In this document: positions 32,590 through 44,081 of the stretch, piece by piece
Layout of the letters: the number at the start of each line of letters is the position of its first letter
Numbering within the stretch: position 1 is the first letter of the stretch
Source: Rosa chinensis
Taxonomy: Eukaryota > Streptophyta > Magnoliopsida > Rosales > Rosaceae
NCBI RefSeq assembly: GCF_002994745.2
Contig: NC_037092.1
Span: 18,529,501-18,593,500, forward strand
Reading direction: 5' to 3'
Length of the DNA stretch: 64,000 bases
Position numbers and translations under genes: made by a program
Notes under the pieces: model-generated
The model's database searches: none
The model's input: only the letters and a program-made list of their open reading frames with translations
Told to the model about the DNA's origin: nothing

Positions 32590-33489
32590 ATTAGTCCTTT
32601 TTATTTTTCCAAGAACTTTTGTAATGGCAATTTGCCTTAGTCAATAAATGACAATTGTATTAACTCTTTCTTATGTGGCAGACCTAATTAAATGTGATGT
32701 CTAGGAAAGTCATTGAGATTCTTGGTACTTAAGAGAGCCTCGCTCCACCAACATCTCTCTCTACTTTCCTGGTCATATTTGATTGGAGTTACCAAACGGA
32801 TAGAGTGACTACAATGTGTCTTACTTTGATTTTATTTTTGGATTAGACTTTGGAAACCTTGATGTAATCATTGGCTATTAATAAAGTGTCAATTCTTTTA
32901 CTTAATGTCTTGGACATACCTTAATTCGAACTTTATTATATAAGAGCCAATGGTTTTCATGTGGAAACACATTATGAGAATGGACAGAGTTCCTTTGCAT
33001 CACTCTAATGACTACGGACATGAACGAGTATTAGAGAAACTTATGTGTCGCTCTAGTGGGTTGTATGCAACCACTATTTGAGTTATTGAATCCAACTATG
33101 TCATGAGAGACGACTTATGGGATTTTGACACATATAGGCTTTGACATGATGATCCGTGTATTAAAGACTTTACAAGGACATCCATTTTCAGAACGAAGAA
33201 AACTCAGAACCAAGAATTGGTTTGAGGAGTTGCACATGCGCCTCATGGCGCCATGATTGTGCAAAGACAGGCCATACATGGCCGGCGCCGCCTACCCCCT
33301 GCGGCAAATACATGGCATTGACGCCATAAACTCCTCTCTCTACTTTTCAAGTCTATTGTGACACTATGGCTTCACCAAAACCTTCATTGGTTGATTATAA
33401 AGCCCATGTTTCGTTCTATAAAGCCTGTTATTTAGGATTGAGACCATCCTATGCAAAGGAGATTGAGGAAATAATTTCATTCTCACAAA

Positions 33490-35880
33490 GACTCTAAGGG
33501 AATTCTATGGATTTAATCAACCAACTTGCGGACCATATAGATGTTTTATGGTGTTGGTTGATACGCAAACACGCTGGTCACGTGTTGTGCCATTATCCAC
33601 TCGTAATGCTGCACATACTACACTCCTAGCACATAACATATGGCTACGGGCTCACTACCCAGATCATCCCACTAAGTCAATTTGACTTGATAATGCTAGA
33701 GAGTTTACATCGACAGTTTTCGATGACTATTGCATATCATTGGGTATTGATATCAAGTATCATATTCCCATGTACACACCCAATTGGTCTCGCGGAAAAG
33801 CCACCATTAAACGACTACAATGGTAGCCCGGACATTGGTAATGCGCACCAATATTTCCGCTTGGGTTATGCAATAACGCATGCAGCTATGCTAATTCGTC
33901 TACGACTCATAGCAGCCACTCAACTTTTATTTGAGTTACAGCTAGTGACTGGGTTCGAGTTTAATATCTCGTATTTATGCATATTTAAGTGTGCGGTTCA
34001 TGTGCCAATTGCGTCGCCACAGCGCATCAACATGAGTCATTGCAACGAATGCATATATATATTTGTTGGACATGAGTCTCCAACTATAAGTCAGCTATGT
34101 AGAACCCTTGACAGGCGATCTCTATTTCGCTGGATTTGCGAATTGTCACTTTGATGAGACAGTCTTCCCGTCGTTAGGGGGAGATTAGAACGTCAATGTT
34201 CAACAGAAACGACAGGAATTGTCGTGGTCTGTCCCCACTATGTCTCATCTTGATCCCCTAAAAGTGACGAGATCATATATACCTGCTGCAAACATGCCTG
34301 CAAGGATTGATGTCCCCACAAGAGGACATGGTGCCACCCAGAGAAGATGGGTACTGCACCACTACCATGGATGGTAGAATAGTGACGCCACAAAGGTGGC
34401 ATAGTGGCGTCATAGGCCATGGGTTCCGCTAGAGAGAGTAGGAGACCCATAGGTTCGATGGATTCTCGCCTTAAGAAGAGAGCGAGTTTGGCACAACTTG
34501 ATCCATTGATCATTGATACTCAAAATCCGTCTCATGAGAATATTTTGGATTGTGGTTATGTCCAAGAGACATCGTTGGGGGACGCCTCAATGTTAGAACC
34601 AATTCCTAAGAATATAGAGATCTCTACGAACTACACTAGTGTACATGAGGACGTGGAATTATTGAGACCAATGACATCGAACCTTACTCCGTTGAAGAAT
34701 GCCAACGTAGAGAAACTTGGCCTAAATGGAAAGATGCGATCCAGGTTGAATTGGATTCACTAACGAAGATGAAGGATTTCGGGCCTGAGATGCCAACACC
34801 TCATAATATAAAACCTATTGACATTAATAGGTCTTCGTTAGATAGCGTGATGAGAAAAAGATATGGTAATCTCACCTTATGGCGCAAGGTTTCTCACAAC
34901 GCCCTGGAATCGACTACGAGAAGACATATTTCTCTAGTAATGGATGTCATTGCACTCCACTACCTTGTCAGTTTGGTAGTTTCCAAATAACTGAACATGC
35001 AGCTTACGAATGTGGTCACTACGTATCTTTATGGGGATCTAGATACGGAATATAATGAAAGTTCTTGTGGACTTTATTTACCCAAGTCAAGTGGCTCTAG
35101 ACCACGGAGCGTATTTGCAACGAGGTTGAAATGCTCACTAAAATACTACTTGATTGGGAAGGGATATGATGAACTATGCCCACGCGTTTCCATGACAAGT
35201 TCCGGATTTGCAATTGTCGCGGTTTATAATTGGAACCCTTGAGAGTTAAGGGAAACCGCTGAACACCTAAAATCTGAGTTTAAGAGGAAGGACCTTGGGA
35301 GAACACGGTTTTGTCTAGATTCAGAACTTGTATACCGTGTCAATAGACATTTTTGTTAAAGTCAAAGATGCACCATGGTCGTCCGTAGTCTTGGCCCTAA
35401 AAGGGATCCGTTTCGTCCCAGGGATGATGACGAAGACGTGTTAATAGCAGAAGTGCTTACTTATGTACAATAGGCGCATTATTGTACTTAGCACAATACA
35501 AGACCGGACACCTCAATTATTATGAACTTGTTGGCTAGATATAGCCCCGCGCCAACGCAACGCCATTAGATTGGTATAAAGACAATCTTTCGATATTTGA
35601 GAGGTACAATTGATATGGGCTTGTTCTATCCCTACAGAGAAAAGGGATGACGGAAGTGTGGGATCGGACCCCACAAGGCAAAATGCCAACTTCCGTGCTC
35701 CTCCTCCCCTCCATCGAAATGACAACAAGCATTTCTAAGTACTGAAGTGAACCAAATCCGATAAGAGGATAATGTAGCGGACTTATTTAGTAAGTCATTA
35801 CCAAAATCCACTTTCGAGAAACATGTGAAGAGCATCAGATTGAGAAAGTTATCCGAACTCCCATGATTGTAGCAATCAGG
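33490..35880 (+). pseudogene. Copia pol remnants
   Basis: Integrase pieces are seen at about 33515-33780 (VDTQTRWSRVVPLSTRNA, LDNAREFTSTVFDDYC) with a stop before LDN. Reverse-transcriptase pieces are at about 34730-35030 (WKDAIQVELDSL, QGFSQRPGIDYEKTYF, LVMDVIALHYLV). They lie in different frames and are broken by stops. The protease and the YVDD catalytic motif were not found. The stretch 32590-33490 shows nothing certain. Confidence 0.75.
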
Positions 35881-36070
35881 GGGAGATATTGACATCAGGG
35901 GGAGGCATGATGTCTACATGTTCGATCTCGAAGAGTGAAGGACGTGTTGTGCTCTTTTTGACCTTCGACCAGGGTTATTTTTGTCCCACAGGGTTTTTGT
36001 TACCTGGCAAGGTTTTTAACGAGGCAACAATTAAAGCGTCATCACCAAGTTTGAGCGGCACAAGGGGGAG

Positions 36071-36249
36071 TGTTGAAGGGTATCGACATAATGTGTGCCT
36101 CTACAAACTAGAGTTTAGAGTTGTAATAGGAAAGTACCCTAGGTATACTAATTGTATTCCGATTCTGTTACCTTTTGTGTACTCTGTAAACTCCTTATAT
36201 AAAGGGCTCCTATTATCAATAATAAACACAATTCTATTCTCCTACAACA
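36071..36249 (+). repeat. 3' LTR of the 6.1-kb copia element
   Basis: 179 bp, same length as the 5' LTR, with three visible substitutions. Directly followed by the target duplicate GTTTC. Confidence 0.92.
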
Positions 36250-37136
36250 GTTTCCTTTTTATTCTCTCAATACGACTTTCTTTATTCGAGTACCATAGCT
36301 GGGGCAAAAAACATAAGCATAAGATGATGTTGCTATAGTGTGTGTCTGAATCAAGTCTTTTAGAGTTGGTGTGAACAATTTTCTGTACATATATATAGTA
36401 TTAGATTTTTCAATAACTTATTTTGGATTTGATATCTGCAGAAGAAATATAAGCTTTTATGTCGTACTTTTTGATGAAACTCTTCATCAAATCTTAATTA
36501 ATGCCTAAAGTCATTCGACAATTTTCAGGTTGCATCAGAGTTTGGTGAGGGGATACTTCATGAACTCAAGGGAGATGCTGACTAAAAATGGAGAAATTCA
36601 TGTCACACACAAGACATCATATCCTTTTAGTGAGTGGGAAATAGTGGAGTTAGCAGAGGAGGCTGAGTTATTCTTGGTTAAAGAAGAAGAGTTTTACAAA
36701 CTGGATTATCCGGGATATGAAAACAAGAGAGGAGATGGGATTTGCGACGAGTCATTCCCTGTTGGGAAGTCGGGCACCTTCATCTTGCCAAGCGGTTGTA
36801 CCCTAATACGAGGTTCCACCGAGGTACTTTGAGTATCAGTACATGGCCTGCTGATATAATAGATATGGCTTGCACCTATTTAGATAGCTTGGAGATGAAG
36901 AAATCCAGCCGCGACCACAAAGCTTAGGGAGTGTGTTCTCCTATTGATACTGGGTCTATGATAGGATCATCTTTTGATATTTTTCCAAGCCTAGCTTACT
37001 AAAGGAACGGTGACATAATTGAGGGGAGCAACATGATTATATACTTGAGAACCTTTCGTTACTAATCTCACTTTCATTGTTATCTCAAAAGATTGTTTCC
37101 ATGTTTGAACTTGGATGTATATACATAAATAGACCA

Positions 37137-37312
37137 GATAACATTCCAGCAGCATAGTCAAGGCTAGGTCTCGTCCTGCCTCTCTATACTTAATTAAATG
37201 TCTCTAAGAAACCAAAACAAAGTATAGGGTCAGAGAAGTCATCCTCAAGAGTTAAAAGCATTCACAACAAATTCGGATAAGACGTACTTCTAAAAGCCTC
37301 TCTTCTACTGCT
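37137..37312 (-). pseudogene. MAPKKK gene fragment (exon 3 to exon 2 region)
   Basis: The plus-strand words ATTCCAGCAGCATAGTCAAGG, TGTCTCTAAGAAACCAAAAC and AGGGTCAGAGAAGT match the exon 3/intron 2 region of the MAPKKK at 24165-24255. ATTCGGATAAGAC...TCTAAAAGC echoes exon 2 at 24311-24340. The intron is rearranged and no frame survives. It sits directly upstream of a 14-3-3 remnant, as do related pieces at 41884 and 44185. Confidence 0.65.
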
Positions 37313-37382
37313 ACAGAATCATAAGAAAGCTTGAGAAACCTTCAAATCTATTCACAGAATAATAATACAAGGAAACAATGAA

Positions 37383-38239
37383 GATGGTTGCAAATCTTGA
37401 TGTTGAATTGACCCTTAAAAGAGAAGCTACCTCTCTTTTGGGTACAAGAATGTTGTTGATGCTCGGAGATCATCATGGAGGATCTTATCATCAGCAGAGC
37501 TGACGGAGGAGGCGAAAGGAAATAATATTCACCTGAAGCATCTAAAAACATATAGACAGAGAGTTGAATCAGAGATATCAATTATTTGTAGAGATATCAT
37601 CTCAGTGCTTGATAGTCATCTCATCCCTTCGACTTCAGATGGTGAATCAACTGTGCATTATCATAAGATGAAAGGAGACTTTTATAGGTATCTCGCAGAA
37701 ATCAAGGCCGGTGATGAGAAAGAGGAGGCTATCGAACAGTCGAAGAAAGCATATTACAAGGCCCTCACTGTTGCAGAAGTTAAGTTGCCTCCTACAAATC
37801 CCATCCGTAGCACATGGACTCGGTACGGATATATATTATACTAAGCATGTAGGGCCACATTTTAAACTTCATGGCCACATTTATTTAAACTTCATGTAAG
37901 GCCCTCACAGCATAGTCAAGGTCTCTGATCAGCAAAGTTGATATATATTATACTAAGCATACTGGAACTCAAAACTCAGTGGCCCCCCAGAAGCTGGTGG
38001 CCTGAGTCAGCTGCCTCAGGTAGCTACCCTCAGGGCCGGCTCTGGCTTTGCACTTGTCAATCTTATATTATGAGTTCCTGAATAATCCAGAGACGGCCTG
38101 CCGTCTTACAAAGATAGCTTTTAAGGAAGGCACTCCTGAGATTAACACATTGAACAATGAACCATACAAGAATACCCTCATGGCCTTGAAACTTTTAAGG
38201 GAAAACTACAGCTTGTGGACTTCCCAACTTCCACATTAA
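37383..38239 (+). pseudogene. 14-3-3 pseudogene (segment copy 2), interrupted
   Basis: Two blocks of the 14-3-3 sequence, 37383 to about 37808 and 38043-38239, match the intact copy at 44446. The first has [15 protein letters not shown] text with a frame change after LKRE, then [19 protein letters not shown] and [21 protein letters not shown]. The second runs from [20 protein letters not shown] to SLWTSQLPH. The first 30 residues are missing. About 234 bp of unrelated sequence replace nine bases after CCCATCCGT, and its right end CAGGGCCGGCTCTG resembles a hAT terminus. Dead copy. Confidence 0.85.
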
Positions 38240-38789
38240 TTTAATGACTTATTTCAGGAGTAATCATGCAAATGTAAGTTTTAGAGGAATAGTGGTAGTT
38301 TTGAGTCAGATTAGACCCTTCCAGTCTCCTTCCCCCCATTACGACTTCTTCTAGTGATATTTTAATTGATTATTATTTGTGTCTTGGTGTGAATTGCAAA
38401 CAATTATATTTATATTGCATCTCTGAAGTTGCGTCTACGGTGTGCTTGTTGTGGTGTGTATCTAGCTACCTTCAACAATTTTCTGAGTGATGAACTCTCT
38501 TAAGTCTCAAGGGGTTACGTACATAAATGAAACAAAAATAAAAAGCTTCACTTCTTCAGTTCTTCTTAAAGAGCCTTGGTGCGAGCCTGCTATTAATTAA
38601 CAAGACAATACCATATTTGCCTAAAGAATCAACATTTTTTTTTTTTTTTGTAACTATAAACGTCAATAACAATTACAATTGAAATGTAGAATAACTAGTC
38701 CCTAAATCAAACTCATGACACTATAGTTTAAATAGCTTTGTGACCTAATTAACTAGGAAAAAAACTTCACCAAAGCCAAAAGAAGTGGG

Positions 38790-38912
38790 ATCTAATAAGA
38801 CATTTCTGGTTTTGAAGTCTAGCACATACATGTTTGGCAAGCGTTTTTACCCTAAAGCCAGGTTCCACCCTGGTGCTTTGAGTATTAGTACATGGTTGTA
38901 GATATAGGTTGA
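38790..38912 (+). pseudogene. BMT5-like gene, 3' exon stump (segment copy 2)
   Basis: Same stump as at 8500, with GAAGTCTAGCACATACATG and CCAGGTTCCACCCTGGTGC. It breaks off at 38912, where about 860 bp present in the 7.7-kb segment copy are deleted. Confidence 0.65.
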
Positions 38913-40100
38913 TTTCCCTTCCATTGTTTGCTTGGTGCAGGAAAGAAAATCAAAATCTTGTATTTTAAAATAAAAATAACATCATGGAAATTCAAAAGTA
39001 CACCAATTTTGGCAATAACACATTTGAAAAGGGATATTGTAATCCAAAATTTTAGTAATAAATGCTGGGAAAGGAGAAAGGAAAATCAATCCCATGGAAT
39101 CTTTAGGGCACGTTTACTTACTTGGAAGGAAAGGGAATGATTACCGGGTAAAAACATTCCTGCGTTTACTAACACATAAAGCAATCGGATGATTCCGGGT
39201 AAAAGAATTCCTGCGTTTACTAACACATGAAGGAATCGGAATGGATGTAGGTCTCACCTCCTTATCAGGAATCGATTCCTGAATACTCAGGAATTCGATT
39301 ACGAAGGGGGGGGATATGGGTTTAGGAATCATTCCTCCGGAATCAATACCGATTCCTTTCTTCTCTCATTCCACTTGTCTCCGATTCATGATTATTTTCC
39401 ATTCCAAGTAAGTAAACGTGCCATTAAATGAATGATCTTCCCTCTATTTTCCTCTCTGTCAGGAAAATACTTCCAAAGTTTGTGCCTACCAAACAAATGA
39501 AAAGAATGACACACCTTTCTTAATTCCTCAAATCCGTGAACCAAACATGGCCTAAAGTCTCATCATGTTCGCCATAACAAATATTGAAAATGGAGGAGTC
39601 AAAACTTTGTCTAAATGGTAAATTTAACACCCATAATAGATTTCTAAATAGTAAATCTTTTTTTTTTTAATTGTGAATGTCCATCTCCATCTCCATATAT
39701 TTATGTCTGATAACAACAAGTCCCCAAATTTACCATTTATATTGTTTGGTAATAAATAAGAACCTAAATTTTATTTGAATTTTCAAAATGTGTTATTTTC
39801 AAAACTTCAATGTAATTAAAATTTTTTAACTTTTAAGACCATAGTTCACCTTTAAAAATCATTTTCCACTCTATATTTCAAAGAAATTTTAAATATATAG
39901 GGCAAACGTGTCAAGTGGCTGGCGCTCACCGAATACATTTTTTTTGTTTTTTCAATGTACTCTAAAATTACCCATAATTAATTAAACTAAAATATCCAAA
40001 ACACCCCATGTATAAACACTAATTTACCCCATTCCATACTGAAATAGTGAAATGTCATCAGCATCCCAAGTTCCCAACCATCATGTATGCACACGACCTC
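38913..40100 (+). other. Segment sequence shared with other copies
   Basis: Non-coding; corresponds to 9471-12840 of the first segment copy minus its Harbinger element, and carries a private MITE at 39106. Confidence 0.5.
39106..39423. mobile_element. PIF/Harbinger MITE, 318 bp, TTA target duplication
   Basis: Inverted termini GGGCACGTTTACTTACTTGG and CCAAGTAAGTAAACGTGCCA, with TTA on both sides (39103-39105, 39424-39426). The interior repeats a GGGTAAAA.ATTCCTGCG unit twice. Absent from the 9.6- and 58.2-kb segment copies. Confidence 0.8.
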
Positions 40101-40314
40101 CTTCACAATGAAGTAATTTGACATGACACTCGTGTGTCAGTGCGCTTACTTTTTAAAATGAAACGGTGACACTACATGGGCATGAGTATATGGCAAAGCA
40201 GTGCACTAGAGGAGTAGAGAGTAGAGACCAGTAGCGTAAAGCGTTCGATCAGTCTCTGGTCCCGAAAAGAAAAGGTAGGACTTGAATTCTGATGAGTTTC
40301 TCTCTTGCCTTCTC
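40100..40314 (+). promoter_or_regulatory. Promoter region of copy 4
   Basis: Carries the same GTGTGTCAGTGCGCTTAC block and GAGTATATGGCAAAGCAG motif as the genes at 13.0 and 59.4 kb. Confidence 0.4.
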
Positions 40315-41673
40315 ATGGAAGTCTTTGGGTTTGAGAAGCGTATCAAGCACTACACCAACTATCAGAGAATACTCTTGGTCGGAGAAGGGGACTTCTCCTT
40401 TGCCGTTTCCTTAGCCAGAGCTTTCGGCTCTTCCACCAAGATGATCGCTACTTCTCTCGACACCAGAGGTAAAAAAAATTTCATGCATTATATACTCATT
40501 TGCTTCTTAAATTTTTGTTTTGGTGATGACCCAAATGAGATAATTGATATATGGGACTAAAGATAATTGTATTTGTGCTAATTGGTAGGGGAGCTGATCA
40601 AATATTCAAAAGCTATGAGCAATTTGAGGGAGTTGGAGAGCAGAGGATGCCAAATTTTGCATGGGGTGGATGTCAACACCATGCTCCATCACCCTGAACT
40701 TATTAACAAACAGTTTGATCGAATAATTTATAACTTTCCTCATGCTGGTTACTTAAAAGGCCGCCGTCATTCATCAGAAAAGAATAAGTCCCAAATTTTG
40801 TAAGTTCAATCGTATAGAGTAATGCATACATGTTGAAATTAAATCCTGGATCAGCTGCTTTTGTTTTTGAGAAAAAGTCATAGACAGTTCAAAAACTTTC
40901 AGTCAATCGACACTTTACATACATCCATATGATATATCCTTGTGTCCATAAGTGCACTGTTAGTGTGCATTTTTAGTGTTTACATTTGTTGTTTCCTTTT
41001 TATTCTCTCAATACGACTTTCTTTATTCGAGTACCATTGCTGGGGCAAAAAACATAAGCATAAGATGATGTTGCTATAGTGTTTATGTGTCTGAATCAAG
41101 TCTTTTAGAGTTGGTGTGAACAATTTTCTGTACATATATATAGTATTAGATTTTTCAATAACTTATTTTGGATTTGATATCTGCAGAAGAAATATAAGCT
41201 TTTATGTCGTACTTTTTGATGAAACTCTTCATCAAACCTTAATTAATGCCTAAAGTCATTCGACAATTTTCAGGTTGCATCAGAGTTTGGTGAGGGGATA
41301 CTTCATGAACTCACGGGAGATGCTGACTAAAAATGGAGAAATTCATGTCACACACAAGACATCATATCCTTTTAGTGAGTGGGAAATAGTGGAGTTAGCA
41401 GAGGAGGCTGAGTTATTCTTGGTTAAAGAAGAAGAGTTTTACAAACTGGATTATCTGGGATATGAAAACAAGAGAGGAGATGGGATTTGCGATGAGTCAT
41501 TCCCGGTTGGGAAGTCTAGCACCTTCATCTTCGCCAAGCGGTTGTACCCTAATAGGAGGTTCCACCCAGGTACTTTGAGTATCAGTACATGGCCTGCTGA
41601 TATAATAGATATGGCTTGCACCTATTTAGATAGCTTGGAGATGAAGAAATCCAACCGCGGCCATAAAGCCTAG
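40315..41673 (+). CDS. BMT5-like/DUF2431 protein (At4g26485-like), copy 4
   Basis: Exons 40315-40468, 40589-40799 and 41274-41673 join in frame to 254 residues. Motifs are ILLVGEGDFSFAVSLARAFG, FDRIIYNFPHAGYLKG and EIHVTHKTSYPFSEWEIVELA. The C-terminus is longer than in copy 1 and ends DSLEMKKSNRGHKA. The start is the internal ATG at 40315, as the upstream ATG is lost here (GTAGGAC). At the exon 2/3 join TT|G gives Leu where other copies have Trp. All GT-AG sites are intact. Exon 1 is of the copy 1/copy 5 type, while exons 2 and 3 are nearly identical to the dead copy 3, so the gene looks like a recombinant of two subtypes. Confidence 0.8.
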
Positions 41674-41883
41674 GGAGTGTGTTCTCCTATTGATACTGGG
41701 TCTATGATAGATCATCTTTTGATATTTTTCCAAGCCTAGCTTACTAAAGGAACTGTGACATAATTGAGGGGAGCAACATGATTATATACTTGAGAACCTT
41801 TCGTTACTAATCTCACTTTCATTGTTATATCAAAAGATTGTTTCCATGTTTGAACTTGGATGTATATACATAAATAGACCAGA

Positions 41884-42053
41884 TAACATTCCAACAGCAT
41901 AGTCAAGGTCTCGTCCTGCCTCTCTATACTTAATTAAATGTCTTGGTTTAACCAAAACAAAGTATAGGGTCAGAGAAGTCCTCCTCAAGAGTTAAAAGCA
42001 TTCACAACAAATTCGGACAAGACGAATTCTAAAAGCCTCTCTTCTTCTGCTAC
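41884..42053 (-). pseudogene. MAPKKK gene fragment, second copy
   Basis: Near duplicate of the fragment at 37137, with ATTCCAACAGCATAGTCAAGG and the AATTCGGACAAGACGAATTC equivalent of exon 2. No open frame. Further weak similarity (TCCCACTCACAACAATG, GAGACAGGATTTCTC) appears at 44185-44225 before the intact 14-3-3. Confidence 0.6.
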
Positions 42054-42175
42054 AGAATCATAAGAAAGCTTGAGAAACCTTCAAATCTATTCACAGAATA
42101 ATAAGACAAGGAAATAATAAAGACGCCATGAATGGCATTAGTTCTCTATGAATCAGAAATCAAGCTTAAAGAAAA

Positions 42176-43562
42176 GGGATTTTGTCCATTTACCCCATTT
42201 CTAGGGATTTTTTTCCCACTTACCCCATTAAGTTTTTTTAATTCTCTCTTACCCAATACACTCTAAGGGAGTCTTCCCTAATACCTTTTTTTTTGTTTTT
42301 AATTTTTTTTTAATACCATTTTACCCTCACCCCCTTGTTACTTAGAGAGAGAGAGAGAAAAAATAGAAGAGAGAGAAACCATGGGAGACTTCCCCGGAGC
42401 CCGTCACCGGCAGCCGGAATCCGGTCACCGGCCGCCGGAATCCGGTCATCGGTCGCCGGATTCCGGTCACCGGTCGCCGGATTCCGGCCAACTTTCGCCG
42501 GAATCCGGTCACCGGCTGTCGCCCACTGGAACTTGCTGAAAATCTCACCGGAAAGTTTTTTTGCCCCCAATAGACATCTATTGCCCCCTAATAGAGGGGT
42601 AATAGACGTCTATTGCCCCCAATAGACGTCTATTGCCCCCCAATAGACGACTATCAGCCATGTATTGCCCCCAGTAGACGTCTATTGCCCCCTAATAGAC
42701 GTTTAGATTACCGAAATAGTAATTAATCTTCCTAAAACTACACAAATAAAACTTTGATTAAAGAAAAAAACGAGGAGATTACATCAATTCAAAACATCTA
42801 TTGCCCCCCAATAGAGGTCTATTGCCCCCCAATAGACGACTATCAGCCATGTATTGCCCCCCAATAGAACTTTCAGTCACCAGAATAGGAACTAATCTTC
42901 TTAGATTTAGATAAATAAAACTTTGATTAAAGAAAAAAATGAGAACATTACATCAATTCAAAAAGTCTATTGCCCCCCAATAGACGCTTTAACAGACTTC
43001 TATTGCCCCAATAGAACATTTTTTTCCTTCATTTTTTCTTTCTTTCTAGGAATTCTGCACCATTTTATGAAAAAAAAAAAAAAAAAAAAAACAGATAAAT
43101 TGATCTGGGCACCCAGAGAAAAGCTCTGGGCACCCATGTCATCTTCTCCATTTTTGTTGCAGTCGAAACTGTGCCAAACCTGCCAAACTGGACTCGAATA
43201 TAAGGAACCAACCATGAAGATCCGAATTCCAACAAGGCGAAGCCCTGACCGGGTCGGGTCGGCACCGTCGTCTCTAGCATAAGAGTCGCTGGTGATGATT
43301 TTGTGGTGGTGGTCCTTCTTGCGGTCCTCGGCTCCATGGCCGGCGTTGAGATTGTCAAAGAGGGAGTCGGTGCAGTTGACGGTGTCGCAGGTGGTGAAGC
43401 AGAGGCGGAGGCGCTCGGAGACGATCTCCAAAACTGGATCCAACAAAATCTCCTGGCCTCCACGACGACCCAACCCATTCCGGCGACGTTGCGAGCCTGG
43501 TGAGACCGGCGGCAGAATTTGAAAATGACGACGGAGGTGAGAGAAAGCAGATCGGAGAGGGA

Positions 43563-43595
<33 letters not shown>

Positions 43596-43777
43596 CTGCA
43601 GATCGCAGAGGGATAGGGAGAGAGGAGAGAAAATTGATGGCATATGGATGTAATTCATTAATTAGATGGAGGGTAAAATTGTTATTTTAGTTCAAATTGG
43701 GTTAGTGGGAATTAAAATCTGTTGCTGGGGTAAGTGGGAAAAGTTTGGCTCATTTTGGGGCTTTTGGGCAAGGACCC
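42176..43777. mobile_element. Mutator-like (MULE) element, 1.6 kb, perfect 9-bp target duplication
   Basis: TAAAGAAAA flanks the element at 42167-42175 and 43778-43786, the 9-bp duplication typical of Mutator-like elements. The ends are imperfect inverted repeats: GGGATTTTGTCCATTTACCCC opposite the complement of the right end, which starts GGGTCCTTGCCCAAAAGCCCC; both then share TTTCCCACTTACCCC. There is no transposase. Inside are a GA tract, a GC-rich part with repeated CCGG.ATCCGGTCACCGG, an array of TCTATTGCCCCC units (42560-43015) and a second GC-rich block (43130-43560) with overlapping open frames on both strands. That block may be captured host sequence, but I do not recognise it. Confidence 0.9.
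42560..43015. repeat. TATTGCCCC-rich repeat array
   Basis: Repeated words CAATAGACGTCTATTGCCCC in variable spacing, with two longer duplicated blocks that contain AAACTTTGATTAAAGAAAAA (about 42750 and 42918). Part of the MULE interior; a relative with TTATTGCCCC units lies at 25790-25870. Confidence 0.75.
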
Positions 43778-44081
43778 TAAAGAAAAAAGAACAAGGCTCA
43801 GTGTAGTTTTAATATGTAATCCTAACTGATTAACAGAACCATTAGGATTAGAACACGTGTCGCCATCCAACTTGATGAAGTAGGAATGCTGACTTTTCTT
43901 CATACTTTGACCCTCAACACATGCAGAATTAAAGAAAAAAGAATAAGGCTCAGTGTAGTTTTAATATGTAATCCTAACTGATTAACAGAACCATTAGGAT
44001 TAGAACACGTGTCGCCATCCAACTTGTTGAAGTAGGAATGCTGACTTTTCTTCATACTTTGACCCTCAACACATGCAGAAT
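43778..44081. repeat. 152-bp tandem duplication next to the MULE
   Basis: Two adjacent units, 43778-43929 and 43930-44081, each beginning TAAAGAAAAAAGAA and ending CACATGCAGAAT, with very few differences. The first unit starts with the right-hand MULE target duplicate. Confidence 0.85.

Larger units (their letters stand above)
30163..36249 (+). mobile_element. Copia LTR retrotransposon, 6.1 kb, 5-bp target duplication
   Basis: Both LTRs are 179 bp, starting TGTTGAAGG and ending CCTACAACA. GTTTC is duplicated at 30158-30162 and 36250-36254, and the empty site is readable in the 40.3-kb gene (TTGTTGTTTCC). A purine tract AAGGGGGAG precedes the 3' LTR. By eye the LTRs differ at only three positions, so the insertion is recent. 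The gag frame is intact, but the region after it carries scattered integrase and reverse-transcriptase remnants with stops and frameshifts. Confidence 0.92.
28706..36832 (+). pseudogene. BMT5-like/DUF2431 gene, copy 3, split by a LINE and a copia element
   Basis: Exon 1 is 28706-28919, with a Lys-rich start (KRKEKTKKNKKSQAKK, nuclear-signal-like) followed by ILLVGEGDFSFALCLARQFG. Exon 2 equivalent is about 29758-29970 (NTMLHHPELNNKQFDRIIYNFPHAG) and exon 3 36530-36832 (GEIHVTHKTSYPFSEWEIV). Three defects are seen. A LINE in intron 1 runs right up to exon 2 and removes its acceptor. One A is missing near 29818 compared with the 40.3-kb copy, shifting the frame. One C is missing near 36786, changing the C-terminus. 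A copia element fills intron 2. It is closest to the copy at 40.3 kb. Non-functional. Confidence 0.85.

Noticed and set aside
33687..34154. 155-residue frame after the copia gag
   Set aside because: It overlaps integrase remnants lying in another frame; a chance frame in decayed pol.
42560..43015. Regularly spaced TATTGCCCC words considered as a CRISPR-like array
   Set aside because: Units are unevenly spaced and spacers are not unique; the context is a plant Mutator-like element.
43000..43658. Overlapping 150- to 200-residue frames in the MULE
   Set aside because: No recognisable motif, both strands open, and GA and poly-A tracts at the ends; kept only as possible captured sequence.
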